A stretch of 64,000 nucleotides of DNA. Source: Austropuccinia psidii. Its lineage: Eukaryota > Basidiomycota > Pucciniomycetes > Pucciniales > Sphaerophragmiaceae. The position numbers and the translations under genes were made by a program. The DNA is taken from contig JALGQZ010000006.1 in assembly GCA_023105745.1 (NCBI GenBank), positions 33,743,686-33,807,685 of the forward strand. The letters run 5' to 3'. Below, in pieces: positions 26,688-38,110 of this stretch. The notes beneath the pieces are model-generated. The model was not told where the DNA came from. It saw only the letters and a program-made list of their open reading frames with translations, and did no database searches. Numbering within the stretch: position 1 is the stretch's first letter; each line of letters opens with the position of its first letter.

Positions 26688-28866
26688 TCCAGCTCTAGCC
26701 TGGTAATGCTTTTACCCCTGTAAAACTAAATACTTGAAAAATTCCTGCAAAAACTCGACTGGAACATATTCACTTTTAAAGGCTGGTCATTAAAACGAAG
26801 ATAAACTGCGTCTTTTCGACTTGCTTATTCTCATGGCTGGGAACGTGAAGTGAACGGCTTTGGCAATTTAATCCTAACGATACTCATAAAACTCCCTTGC
26901 CAATCTCAATACTAAAATCAAGAGGTGGTAAAATTAAAGAAAGCCGGATTGGTCAATTTCAAAGCTTTCCCATATCCTCAAGCCAAAAAGGTTCAAAACC
27001 TCTTGTGTATAGGTTGGAACCACAAACCTTTTTCATCATAAATTAGTGATGCCATCATCTATAAAAAAACAATAATTTTACTGTTTTCAAAAAATTCTCA
27101 ACAATCCATTTTTGTTTTCCTCTTAAATTTGGTTTAATTTAAGCATGTCATGAGAAATTTAATCAGCTGATAACATTAAGTTTTTTAAACTTAAACGTGA
27201 TGATTTGAACTTGTTAGATAACTCATTTCAGTTTCGAAGGCAACGCAATATTTGATTGTGATTAACGACAAATTATTAAGATCCCTAAGTATTTTGCTAA
27301 TTATCTAGTGAAAATTAATTTTAAAATATATAAATGAATTTTTTGAAAAAAATACCTTTTTAAACTTTTTTCCTTACAAAAAAATAAATAAATTATATAC
27401 CTTTAAAAATAACGATGATATGATTTTTTTTCTGTTAGTTGAAATTGAAAAAATGTTTATGTTATGCCTAAAACACGTAAAAAAAGGCCCATCTTTTTTG
27501 AAAACAATTCCTCCTGATCAAAATTTATCATTTCAAACTGCCTCCCCCCCAAAAAAAACAAAAGCAAAGGGTAAGTTAGGCTTCACTTGATCCACCTTAC
27601 TTTTTCCCACAATTTCTTTTTTTTTGCTTGTTTTTATGGAAAAGTTTCCCAATTTGAACATTTCAAATTTTTAAGCAAAAAGAAAATCTCAAAAAAATTC
27701 CATTATTTGAAGATAAAATGAAAAAAATTAAAGGAAGTTTAATTAATTTGAATTCTTTATTAACTAAAAGGGTCTCTTTTTCTGTACCAACCTCAATACT
27801 CAACCACATCCCAAAAAAGTGATAAACAATTATGTAGTTTTATGACATTTTTGATTTGTTTTTTATAAGGGGGATGGGGGTGAATGTTGCTTAAATTTGA
27901 TTTTAAGCTTTTTAGATAAAGGTATTAATTTATATAAGTGATATTCTCCCCACCCCCTTCCCCCACTTAAAAACAAAAGGCAATTGAATCAATTTGGGTT
28001 TAGTTTTTTTTTTTTTTGTAATCAAATTTAAACTACAAAAAAAAAAAAAAATCAATTTTAAAAAAAATGTAAAAAAATGGAATAAAATAAAAAATAAAAT
28101 GAAATTTTATTTCTTTTATTTCTTTCTTTAATTTTTTTTTTAAAAAAAAAATTATATATATTAAAAATTTCTTTTTTTTTTTTTTATATTAAATGAAAAA
28201 AAAAAATGAGATTAATTTTTTTATATTTCTAATTTTCCAAAAAGAAAAAAAAAACCTAACTAATTTGTCTTTTTTTTTTTTTTTTTTTTTGAGTCAATTT
28301 TTTTTTTTTAAAAAAATTTTTTGAAATGATTAAAAAAGAAAATTTTTATCATAAAATAAAATTTCAATTAAATTTAAATAAGAATCTAAAAATGTGTATT
28401 TATATATATTCTTGTTATGTTTTTTTTTTTTTTTTTTAATGATTTTATAAAATTCAAATCAAAATAAAATATATATATATTAAGTTTAAATTTAAATTTT
28501 TCATTAAAAATTATTCATGATTAAAAAGAAAAAAAAAAAAAAAAAAAATTCTTTCTTAACTTAAAATGATAAAATTGAAAACTTTTTTTTTTTTTTTTTG
28601 ATTTTTTGAAAGTTTAATAATTTTAAATTTATTTAATATTTATTTTTAATTAATTTTTTTTTTTTTTTTTTTTGATACAAAATTTTATTTTTTTTTTTTT
28701 TTCAAAAAAAAAAAAATTAAATCTAAATCAATTTTTAAAATCAATTTTTTTTTTTTTTTTTTTTTTGGCAAAAGAAAACTTATAAAAAAATGAGAAAAAA
28801 ATAAAAATAAAATAAAAACAAAAAAAATAATAAAAAATCAAAAAAAATTAAAAAAAAATAAAAATA
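26688..28866. other. AT-rich spacer, then homopolymer-rich DNA
   Basis: The BET5 3' flank runs to roughly 27.1 kb without a recognisable gene. From about 27.5 kb, and strongly from 28.0 to 28.86 kb, the sequence is long runs of A and T with almost no G or C. Nothing coding is visible. Run lengths are likely to be unreliable in the assembly. Confidence 0.6.
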
Positions 28867-30090
28867 AGGGTATTGGTAAAAACATGTAATTTTATGGTAA
28901 AAACACGTAAGGGGTGGTTTTTAAATGAAATATGGCTATTTATGGTAGTTCTGATGCCATTAATGTCATTTATGGAATCAACAATGCCATTTATGGCATT
29001 AACAATGACATTAATGACATTATCAATGCACTATTTCTGATGCCATTAATGCCATTTGTGGCATTAGCAATGCCATTTATGGCACTAACAGTGCCATTAA
29101 TGGCATTATCAATGCAATATTTCTGACACCATTAATTCCATTTGTGGCATTAACAATGAAATATTTCTGATGCCATTAATGCCATAAATGGCCTTACTAA
29201 TTCCATAAATGGCATTAATAATGCCACATTAACAATGCAATAAATGGCATAATTCCATTTATGTAATGCCATAAATGGAATTTTTAATGCCACAAATGGC
29301 ATTGTTGATTCCATAAATGGCATCTTTAATCCCATTTATGGTATTGTTAAGGCCATTAATTCCATTTTTAAGGCCAATGTTAAGGCCATTCATGCAATTG
29401 TTGAGGCTATTTATGGCATTTTTAAGGCCATTAAGTTCAATTTATGGCATTTTTGTAATGCCATTTAGTCCAATTTTCTGGCCATAAATGGCATCTGTAT
29501 GTCATTCTTGATGCCATTTATGGCATTATTATGTCATTTGTGATGCCATTTATGGCACTTTTGATGTCATAAATTGCACTGTCAATGCCAAAAATTAAAT
29601 TTTAACTTCCACTCATCATAAATTAAATTTTGAATTCAATTTATGTCATAAATGGCATTTTCAATTTAAATACAAACATGAACAAAAAAACATAAAGAAA
29701 CAAGGACTTTTTGGGCCTACAAATGTCCTGGGAAAAAAAAACCCAAAATGTTGGGCTTCTGGTTTTTTATTCTCAAGATTTTTCCCTTTATTTTAAACAA
29801 AATTTATGGAAATTCATAAGTGGGAACATATTTAATGAATTTTTTTGAATTTTGAAAAAATTTGGGGACCTTCACATCCCATGTTGGAAGAAATATGGCA
29901 AAAAGAAATTGTATAAATGCTCAAAAATGAGCCTGAGAAATTTATATTAAATAAATAAGTTACTTACATGTTTTTACCATAAAATTACGTGTTTTGGCCA
30001 TAAATTGGTAAAAACACGTAATTTTATGGTGAAAACACATAAGGCCTTACATGTTTTTACTAAAAGCTTATGTGTGTTTACCAACACCCT
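28867..30090. mobile_element. Non-autonomous DNA element with MULE-like ends
   Basis: The left end AGGGTATTGGTAAAAACATG (28867) and the right end, read on the minus strand from 30090, AGGGTGTTGGTAAACACACA, form terminal inverted repeats. The inner flanks repeat a GGTAAAAACACGTAATTTTATGG-type block several times in both directions (28876-28912 and 29966-30060). The same end sequence bounds the MULE at 32238-38032, so this looks like a deleted relative moved by it. The target duplication cannot be read because both flanks are A/T repeats. There is no transposase inside. Confidence 0.65.
28930..29660. repeat. Array of ATGGCATT/AATGCCAT microrepeats
   Basis: About 730 bp built of 8-10-bp words such as ATGGCATT, AATGCCAT, TTATGGCATT and GCCATTAATGGC in both orientations, spaced irregularly. 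Many neighbours are inverted, so short hairpins (GCCATTAATGGC and similar) are frequent. It is not a regular tandem array, has no fixed spacer, and fills most of the 28867-30090 element. Small open frames over it are by-products of the repeat. Confidence 0.85.
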
Positions 30091-32237
30091 AAAATAAATA
30101 AATAAAATAAAATAAAATAAAAAATAATTCATTTCATAATGATAAAATTTAATTTAAATCAAATTCATTTTTTAAAAAGTCTAATTTTCATGTGTAAAGA
30201 AGGTTGAGATCATTTTCAAGTCATGAAATTTTGGAAGAAGAATAAAATAATACAAAGGCACAATAAAGAACTTGAAAAGTGAATTTTCAAATTTAATCCA
30301 AATAGTAAAGTTCTCAAGAAAATCTTGGCCAGTTATCAAAAAAATCACTCAGAAATTGTATTGATCAATTTCTTTTCACCAATACCTATTTTGATCTGAA
30401 ATCTTACATAATACAATAATCTGAGTTGTGTGGCCTAAATGTTTGGAATGAGCCAATTAAATGTTAATTAATAATCACCAATAATTTAAAATAAGTGAAA
30501 AATCATTTTGGAAGAATTCAAAAATTTTTATATAGCCATACAATCATATTCCAAAACATCTCAATTTTAATCTTGTTATCATTCCTAACTCACCTTATGC
30601 ACCATCAATTAATTTAAATTAAATTACAATTATTAAAAATTATTTCATTTCCTTCTTTTAATTATTTTAATTAATTCCAAATATTGAAAAAAATTATTAA
30701 AAAGTTTAAATAATTTTATTCAATTCAAAATTCATCATTTTTAAACAAAAAAATCAAAATTGAAAGCATTTTTAGTTTCAATAATTAAGAATTAAATTCT
30801 GTTTTATTCATTTATCTTTATATTATTTTGAAAATGAATTATATTTTGTGTTTTTTTTTGATAAGCTAAAATTGTTATTAGGTTTTAAAATCAGTAAAAG
30901 AAATATATTTTTTTGTACAATTTTTGTCAGTTTCTCCAATATTTAAGTAAAACCATAATTATTATCTTTTTGAGGCTTATTATTATTATTGTGTTTTAAG
31001 TTCCAATTTCCAGTTTTTTGATTGTCCTGTGAAATAAAAAAAAATATTTTCTTTGGAATTTGAATTTTTTTCTGATTTATATTTAATTGAAAATTTGTTT
31101 AGTAACTTGAAATCTTTTAATTATTTTTTTTATTTTGATTATCTTTTTTGGATATTTTGACATTAAAAATAGATAAATTATAGTTATGCTAAGATTTCAA
31201 AATTCCGAATTTTTATATAATGCTTCTAGTAATTTTGGCCATCAAATTTCAATTTAAAATTTGAAAAAATATGGGAAATCATGACTTTCAATCCATGTTA
31301 AAGTGTTTTTGATTAAATATAGAATGATGAAGACATACATGAAAAAATGGAAACTGTTAGGATTATGTCAAATGGTCCAGAAAAATCTTTACAGATCAAT
31401 TGATCCTTAAATTTACCTTCCATTTTCTTGTGAGTATTATTTTTTGTTTAGATCTTTATGAAAAATAAAATAGAATTTACAAAAATAAATATTCACTGAC
31501 TTTGCAATAGATTTTTTGGGTAAACCCCATGTCTATGAAATTTTTCTTGTACAAAATTGCAAATCTCAGCTATAAAAATTGCATTTCTCTTGCATTCTTT
31601 GTGCTTCAATTTTCTTATTGATTTTTTTCCTTTTTTTCTTTGTTTAGGATTTCTTTCTGTATCATTTGTATTTTAAATAAGTCTTTATTTTTTTTGGAAG
31701 CTCTTCTGATAGCCTTCTAATTCCATTTTCATTGTCTTGAAGACTGAGCTACTATTTGAAGTTTTTCATAACACAACAAAATAAAGGTTTTTGTGATTTA
31801 TTTCATGAGATAGTCAAAAATAAAATATATAAATAAAATTTTCTAATGGACAAAAAAACTTTTTAAATTGATTTTTATAGACACACCAAAGAATGATCAA
31901 GAATTATGAAAAGTCTGATGTTTTGAAAGTGGTAAAAAAACACAACAAATACTCATTCTTTTGAAGTAAAAGGGTTTTTAGCTTTGTCTTCTTGTCCCTT
32001 CTTTGACAACTGGAACAAAAATAAAAGAATATTATCAAATGTAAATATAAAAAAAACTTTTTTCAGGGATTCAAAGGACTTTTAAGAAATTTCAAGATTG
32101 ATTTTTGACCTTACAAAACTCAGTTTCAGACCTTATGTCTATATTTTAATTCAATGAAAAACATTTAGTTTTTTTAGTGTAAAATCATAATTATAGTTAT
32201 AAATAAAAAAGAAAAAAAAAATTTTTATTTTTTTGGG
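30091..32237. other. AT-rich spacer
   Basis: Unique-looking AT-rich sequence between two DNA elements. There is no open frame of note, no motif and no repeat structure that I can support. Confidence 0.5.
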
Positions 32238-32837
32238 GGGGTAATGGTAAACCCTGGTAAGCTTTCTGTAAAAAAACATAAACCCTTATGTGTTTTTGCC
32301 AAATTATGGCCAAAGCACATAAGGGACCCCAAATATTTAAAACAATTCCCTAGGGATAAAATTTGGCCATTTGGCCATTCTTTTTGGATTTGTTGCTTAT
32401 TTTGTGCTTTCACACAGGCACCAAATATTTTCAATATTTTTTTTAATAAATTGTTTTGGCCATTTTCCATTTTTTCCAAAAAAATTGATCAAACAATTTA
32501 CAGATTAAGGATTTCCCTAATTCTTTTTCTAAATTGAATCAAATCATCCTTAGGAAAACATGGAAAAAGGAATTTATTTTTGCACATTATTTGAGGGGCC
32601 AAATGGGGGTTCAAAGTAGGTGTCTTAATTTGAATACCCCAAGAAAAGTGGGTGACTAATTATTATAAAGTAGAAACTTTTATATCTTTAAGGAAAAAAT
32701 TGCTGTGTTTTTATTATGAAGAATAAACCAAGAAACTGACTGAGTGGGGCCTTCTTGGAAAAAGAACAGGGAGTGGGGATTTCATAAAAAGCAATACTGT
32801 GAGTTGGGATGACACATTTTATGGAGTTTAGTCTGAA

Positions 32838-34100
32838 TAAACTAACACAGTGGGTTTATTTTGAGGAGGTGTAAGGTTGTAAAAATAGAGCATTCTGTGC
32901 TTCTGGAATTTTTCTTCCCACCCCATACCTTGAGGTTCAGCATAAAACTCATGATTGAAATTAATTTGTGAAACAGGAAAAATTCTAGAAAGAATAATGT
33001 CCAAGTTTACAAACTGAAAACATTTGTTCAAGGAGCAGAGAAAAATTAGTGGTTTATATTTAAGGGGAAAGATTGAGCAAAAAGGGAAATGGATTGGAGT
33101 GTGGAAAAAAATCAGGTCTTTCATTCTTATTGGAAATTGGATCCCCCATGTCAGGAATGGACATCCACTTTCTCTTTTTCTCTTGGACAAAATATTCATA
33201 CCATTCTATTCTATCCAAATAAGCTTCTACTGATGGTACTAAGGTATTAATGGCTTCATCAAGTTTCTGATTTTTTTTAATTTCTTCAATGAGGTCCCCT
33301 CTGACATCATCCCATTTTTTTTGCCTTGAGTATTGTAAATTTAATGAGAAACTGTTCTGTAATCATCATTTCCATCACCCTGGACACTGATGGCCTTTAA
33401 ATTATATTTTAGAATGAATCTTGGAAAGTTTTGAGTCAGGGACTTCATTAAATCATGTGAAGAAATAATATTAATCTGTCATATATATTAAAAAAACTCA
33501 CAAATAATTTGTAGCAATCATCACTTGTGTGGTAATTTCTTTGTAAATACTTACAGGTAAAATAAATTGGATTTTAAATGTCCAAATTTCTTGCAGGTGT
33601 GTGTGATATCTTTGCCCAATATTCTTGACCTTCTCAATGTATCATCAACCTTTTGAGTGCTATTGAAATCAGTTATGGAAGGGAAGGATGATGATGCAGA
33701 TGAATATTAAGAATCTTCATATGAGTAAGCTTCTATTGTATGAAAGTAATTGGAATCAGGTGAAATTTTCCTTGAGGCTGTTCTGATGGTATCTTTTGAG
33801 TGTGGTCTTCCTCTTCTTTTGGTTTGTTGGGAAATAAGTTCAAATTTTGATGGATCCATTTTGTTTTTATTCTTGGAACCTTGATGTTGTCCACATGTAT
33901 TCTTGAATTGAATAGTGTCTCAATATTAATTGGAGTCCTCTTGGGTGTTGGAAGTTCAGTAAAATGCCATTTTTCCAGTTAAAATATTATGAAGATAATG
34001 AAGAATTGGAGTAAGAATTTCCATTGGCCTTTGAAAAAGGTCTTCACCAATATCTTCAAATATTCTCTTGGCATGATTTTTTCTTTATTTTTCAACACTG
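32838..34100 (-). pseudogene. C-terminal part of the MULE protein: RGRP linker and OTU-like cysteine protease remnant
   Basis: Read on the minus strand from about 34100: an M-D-P-S-K-F-E-L segment with a following T-K-R-R-G-R-P-H stretch (near 33860-33800), then I-S-V-Q-G-D-G-N near 33400, W-D-D-V-R-G-D-L-I-E-E-I near 33310, and W-M-S-I-P-D-M-G-D near 33160. This order is that of the OTU deubiquitinase-like domain found behind MULE transposases in rust fungi. The catalytic Cys after G-D-G-N is Asp, and the position of the catalytic His reads Cys (N-K-C-F-Q-F), so it could not be active. At least four frame changes or stops are present. The 123-codon frame 32828-33199 is one piece. Confidence 0.6.
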
Positions 34101-36279
34101 TAAATATCTTCCTTATATCTATTCTGTAAAGAAAATAATAAAACAAAGTAAGATAAAAAACCATATAAGTCTAAGATAGAAAAGGAAATTGTTCACAGGT
34201 AGTTTCAAATGCCATGGTGGATGGAAGTATTAGAATTAAAATCTGTGGCTGTTGGAGAATGCCAATTTGTTCTTATTTTTTCAAGGTATTTCTTGAGGAC
34301 TACTGCACTTCTTGCAAAGTCTTTCTTTGGAGGGGACTTTGGTTTTAAAATTCCCAAACACCACTTGAAGGGCATAATGATAGACCTTGCCATTGAGAGA
34401 AAGGATTTAATGTGGGAACTTTTTCACATGTGTTATCATTTCTTTGTAGATTCTATTGATACTTTCAATAAATTTTTTTTGAAGACCATGTGGAGGGTGT
34501 TTAAAACCTTCAAGGGGGTACCAGTAGAATTTTGGAGCCAAATTTCAACCATTTCTGTAAGGTGTGGATATGAAACTTTGATTAAAAATCAAATACTTTT
34601 CCTGTCCTCAGAATTTGTATAAGGTAAAATTTAATTAAAAATAGTAAATTTTAAGATTTTTGTAAGAAAACACACCAAATTTATTTTTTCAACTTTGTTA
34701 GTATAAACCAGTAATATTATAAAGATTTATCCAAAAATACTCTACAAGAGATATTTAAGGCTACAAAAGAAATTTCTTCAAGAAAATTTAAATTGGAATT
34801 AATTGAAAAAAGAGCTGCAAGAAATAAGTATAAGAGGAAAGTATTTGAAAATGATATTAAAGATAAAAAAAGCCCAAAATTGACCAGAGTGAAGTTGGTA
34901 ACAAAGTGACAAAGTTAATAGTGATGAAAGATGCTTTAATTCACTTATGGGGTGGTTCAAGGGTAAAACCAATTATAAGAGCTAAAAGCAATGATTATAA
35001 TGATTTTTTTAACGTGGTTAAAAGGTTTAAGCTGATATAAAAGTGGTGGTTGGAATCTTTTATTGATTGGTTTAACAGTTTTGGAACCAATTATAAAACA
35101 AAAAGATTATAACATGAAGAGAAAAGTGGGGCAAAGAAGACATTCTTTTATAGCAACCAATTTTCTTACTCCAAAGGTGAAATTCACTCTTCAGATGTAC
35201 AAAACATTCTGACAGCAGAAAAGCCAATTATGGCATCATTCAACACTGGTTTGGACCAAAAAAGGCTGGTTTTAGCCATTTTAGAGCCTTGAATAAGCCA
35301 TTTCTATAGTAATACCTGGTTACAAGCCTTCAAGCCACGTCAGGATGTGTTTGGAAGATGTAAAAACCAGTTAAAACTATTTTTACCAATATTGTTTTAA
35401 CTTGAAAGTAGTTTTACCCTCTTGGAAACAGTTAAAACTGCCCTGGTTGGTATCAAAACCTCATCATCAATTGAGGCACAGACCCTATGACTTAATTCCA
35501 GGCCAAAAGTGATCAATTTTTGTGTGAATTTTGACATCCCACACCTGTCAGAAAGGAATCTGGGGAATTCTGGCACCCTTGGAGCCAAGATTCCTTCCCC
35601 CCCAGAATTAATCTTTCCAATTTAATTTTTCTTTAATTCCTCATCATGTATTATACCTGTAGCTTACATATGCAATTGAATTGAGTTTTTACAGTAAAGA
35701 ACTGTAATAACTTATACCTCATATGTAAATCAAAGGTCACTTATGTAATACATGTGCACATTTCGACAATTAAATTGAAATGACTTCACTTCCTCATAGC
35801 TTCTAAACTATACACCACACCTCACTTTTAACACAAACATTGATTTTTAACACCACATATGGTGTGAACCGAATCAAGGATTTGAGTATTTTCAATTTTT
35901 ATACAGAAAATACTAAAAACTTAATTTAAGCTTATTTAGAGTTGAGTTACAGAAATTTCACCCAGAGGTGACCCCACCTTATTTTTTATTAGGAATTCAA
36001 TAGTGAAATAATTGTTATAAGTTTATTTATTTGATAAAAAGGTATACTAATTTTCATTTAACTTTTTTCCAAAAATATTTTTGTAAAAAATTTATTTCTA
36101 CTTAATTTTTTCAAGTAAAAATGTGTTTTAACAATTTTAAATTTCAATGTGATTTTAATTTTATATTTTAATAAAATTTTTAAGCTTGTATATAAATTTT
36201 ATATTTATATTTTAATTTCTTTTTTTTATAATATAAATAAATTCATTTATTTATAATTATAACATAACTTGTTATTTGT

Positions 36280-37570
36280 GGTCCTTTTGGATATATAAGA
36301 ATCCATCTAAGGCTCAAAATTTCATGAGAGCTTTATTCTCTTAGAATGGATCCAACACCCAAATAACAATAGTAATTGGTCCAGGATGGAATTTTATACT
36401 CCCTCAGAGGGATCCATGTACTGGAAAAACAGTCCACTACTTCAGAACTCTTGAAATACTTTTGCATTTTCTTTCAGTTGTCCTTGAATAATTTCTTACT
36501 AAAGAAGTAAATGACTTGAGAAAAAAATCCAAAATATTTAATTAATAATTCAAAAGGAATGGAATCAAGAAAAGAATATTTACTTTATTTCAAAGCCTCA
36601 TTGAATTTTCAAATGCTGTCCCATGGCCAATATGTCCCAAATTCAGAACATAATCTTGGAATCTGGGAATATTTTTTGAAGAGTGTTTTTTAAGTCCAAG
36701 TATATTTCGATAAATATAACTAGAAGTGGGACAATATTTGTTCTTTTAAGGACCAGATTGATTGATTTCTCCAAGGCTCATGTGTAGGAGGTTTCTGTTT
36801 CATCTTTAATCCAAGGCTCATGTGTAGGAGGTTTCTGTTTCATCTTTAACTAAGCATAAATCCCCAGAAAAGGCCTTGCTTGTGGAAGTGAAACAAACAA
36901 TATGAAGTAGAGGAATTCTATACTTAATTGTCTTTATGAGTACAATCCAGTAAAATACATGGGGGAAGGCTTGTAAAGTTTTCATAGAAACCGGGTGATT
37001 GAAGAATAATGAAGTGATATGATTTTATTCATCCTTTTGAGGTCACCACACAAACTTTTCTTCCTTGAGGGTGTCAATCAATGCATCAATTTTTCTGCTC
37101 TCTTGAAGTTCTTGTTTCCGAATTTTCTTTCCTTGATATTATATATCTTGCAATATTAAGCTTCTATGCAATTCCCTTTTGTTGCATAATTTTTCCTGAA
37201 TTTTCCTTGTCATAAGATTTTATTCAGAAATTTTAGGAATCTAGAAGATTTCTTTCTTATTGAACTTCCTAAAATCAGGGTTAGCAATAATATTTTCATT
37301 TGTTTTATGGTTTTTCTCTGGAATTCTTACAAAAAGTGTCCAAGTTTTTCTCTTATAGTAATCTCTTTCATAGATCCTAGAAGGGAAATCCAGTTTCCTT
37401 TATGCATTGGTTCTGGTATCAGATTTATTATTATTCTTGGGAAGACTAGACCTGTCACACCCTATATAAATTGTTTTGAGGTTCTTATTTGACCTCAAAG
37501 TAGTAAAAGGATACCCCTCTGCTCTGGAAACAGCATGAACATGTTTACAGAGGTCCTCAACAGTGTGTTA
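36280..37570 (-). pseudogene. MULE transposase, N-terminal DNA-binding domain and DDE core, decayed
   Basis: On the minus strand, 37570-37290 reads H-T-V-E-D-L-C...G-Y-P-F-T-T-L-R-S...I-Y-I-G-C-D-R-S, the FAR1/MULE-type N-terminal zinc-binding domain. Then D-A-L-I-D-T-L (near 37080), L-F-F-N-H-P (near 37010), a D-C-T-H-K box in a shifted frame (near 36970) carrying the first catalytic Asp, and K-Y-R-I-P-L-L-H-I-V with F-T-S-T-S-K-A-F-S-G (near 36930-36870). V-K-D-E-T-E-T-S-Y-T-stop-A-L lies near 36840-36800, and P-S-W-T-N-Y-Y near 36370. The function was cut-and-paste transposition. Stops and frameshifts make it dead. Between 36280 and 34100 I cannot follow the protein. Confidence 0.75.
36771..36850. 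repeat. Tandem 40-bp duplication inside the MULE transposase
   Basis: The 40-bp unit starting CCAAGGCTCATGTGTAGGAG occurs at 36771-36810 and 36811-36850, with the last base differing. On the coding (minus) strand it duplicates the D-E-T-E-T-S-Y-T-stop-A-L segment. The identity of the copies shows that the duplication is recent compared with the decay of the element. Confidence 0.95.
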
Positions 37571-38038
37571 TATAACAGAAGTGGGAGGATTAAAAATTTT
37601 TGGTGAAGATAAATGAGCTATAATAAGAGTAGGATTTGTGGGAAAATAAAATTTTAGGTGGTAGAAAAGAACTATTCAAGAAAAAAGTAAAAAGGAAAAA
37701 GACATTGGAAAAGAAAAGAGAGAATTTTTAACAAAAAATTGGGATCAAAAGATTTCAGGAGGAAAAATAATAAAAAATAAAATTATATATGCAGGAAAAA
37801 GTGAAAAAAAAGATGATTTTAGGGTGAATTGAAGGATTCATGGAGGGAATATTCAAAACTTTTTTTGATGAAGAATTGAGGGTGGTTGAAAAAAATGTTT
37901 TTTTGGGTGGGGTGGAAGGGAACTTTTATCAAGTTTTTTTATTTTTGTCTGGTTTTGTCCAAATACAGGATTTTTTTGTTTTCAATGGAAAAGGGGCCCA
38001 GGCAAAACCTTATGTGTGTTTACCAAGGCCCTCTTTTT

Positions 38039-38110
38039 AGGGTTCTGGTAAAACAAAATAATCTTTTAGTAAGTACACCTAATCCCTTGCATGTTCTTAC
38101 CAATTTACCA
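38039..38110. repeat. Short fragment with MULE-type ends
   Basis: Just beyond the MULE, AGGGTTCTGGTAAAACAAAA (38039) faces CATGTTCTTACCAATTTACC (about 38091-38110), whose reverse complement again starts with GGTAAA/TTGGTAAG. About 70 bp with facing GGTAA-type ends may be a tiny deleted element or a broken terminal repeat of the neighbour. Confidence 0.35.

Larger units (their letters stand above)
32238..38032 (-). mobile_element. Mutator-like element (MULE), decayed, with an OTU-domain remnant
   Basis: The left end (32238, GGGGTAATGGTAAAC) and the right end read on the minus strand from 38032 (AGGGCCTTGGTAAACACACA) form imperfect inverted repeats of the same family as 28867-30090. Flanking 9-mers TTTTTTGGG and CTTTTTAGG match at 7 of 9, as expected for an old 9-bp MULE duplication. 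Inside, on the minus strand, are a FAR1-like DNA-binding domain, a MULE transposase core, an RGRP-type linker and an OTU-protease-like domain, all with stops and frameshifts. Confidence 0.72.

Noticed and set aside
28930..29660. CRISPR-like array
   Set aside because: Words are 8-10 bp, irregular and inverted, with no constant repeat plus unique spacer pattern; the DNA is eukaryotic.
32225..32537. Paired open frames on both strands at the MULE left end
   Set aside because: They overlap each other in the terminal region and have no homology that I can see; chance frames.
34209..34622. 137-codon plus-strand frame
   Set aside because: Lies inside the MULE on the strand opposite to its transposase; no motif and no splice or start context.
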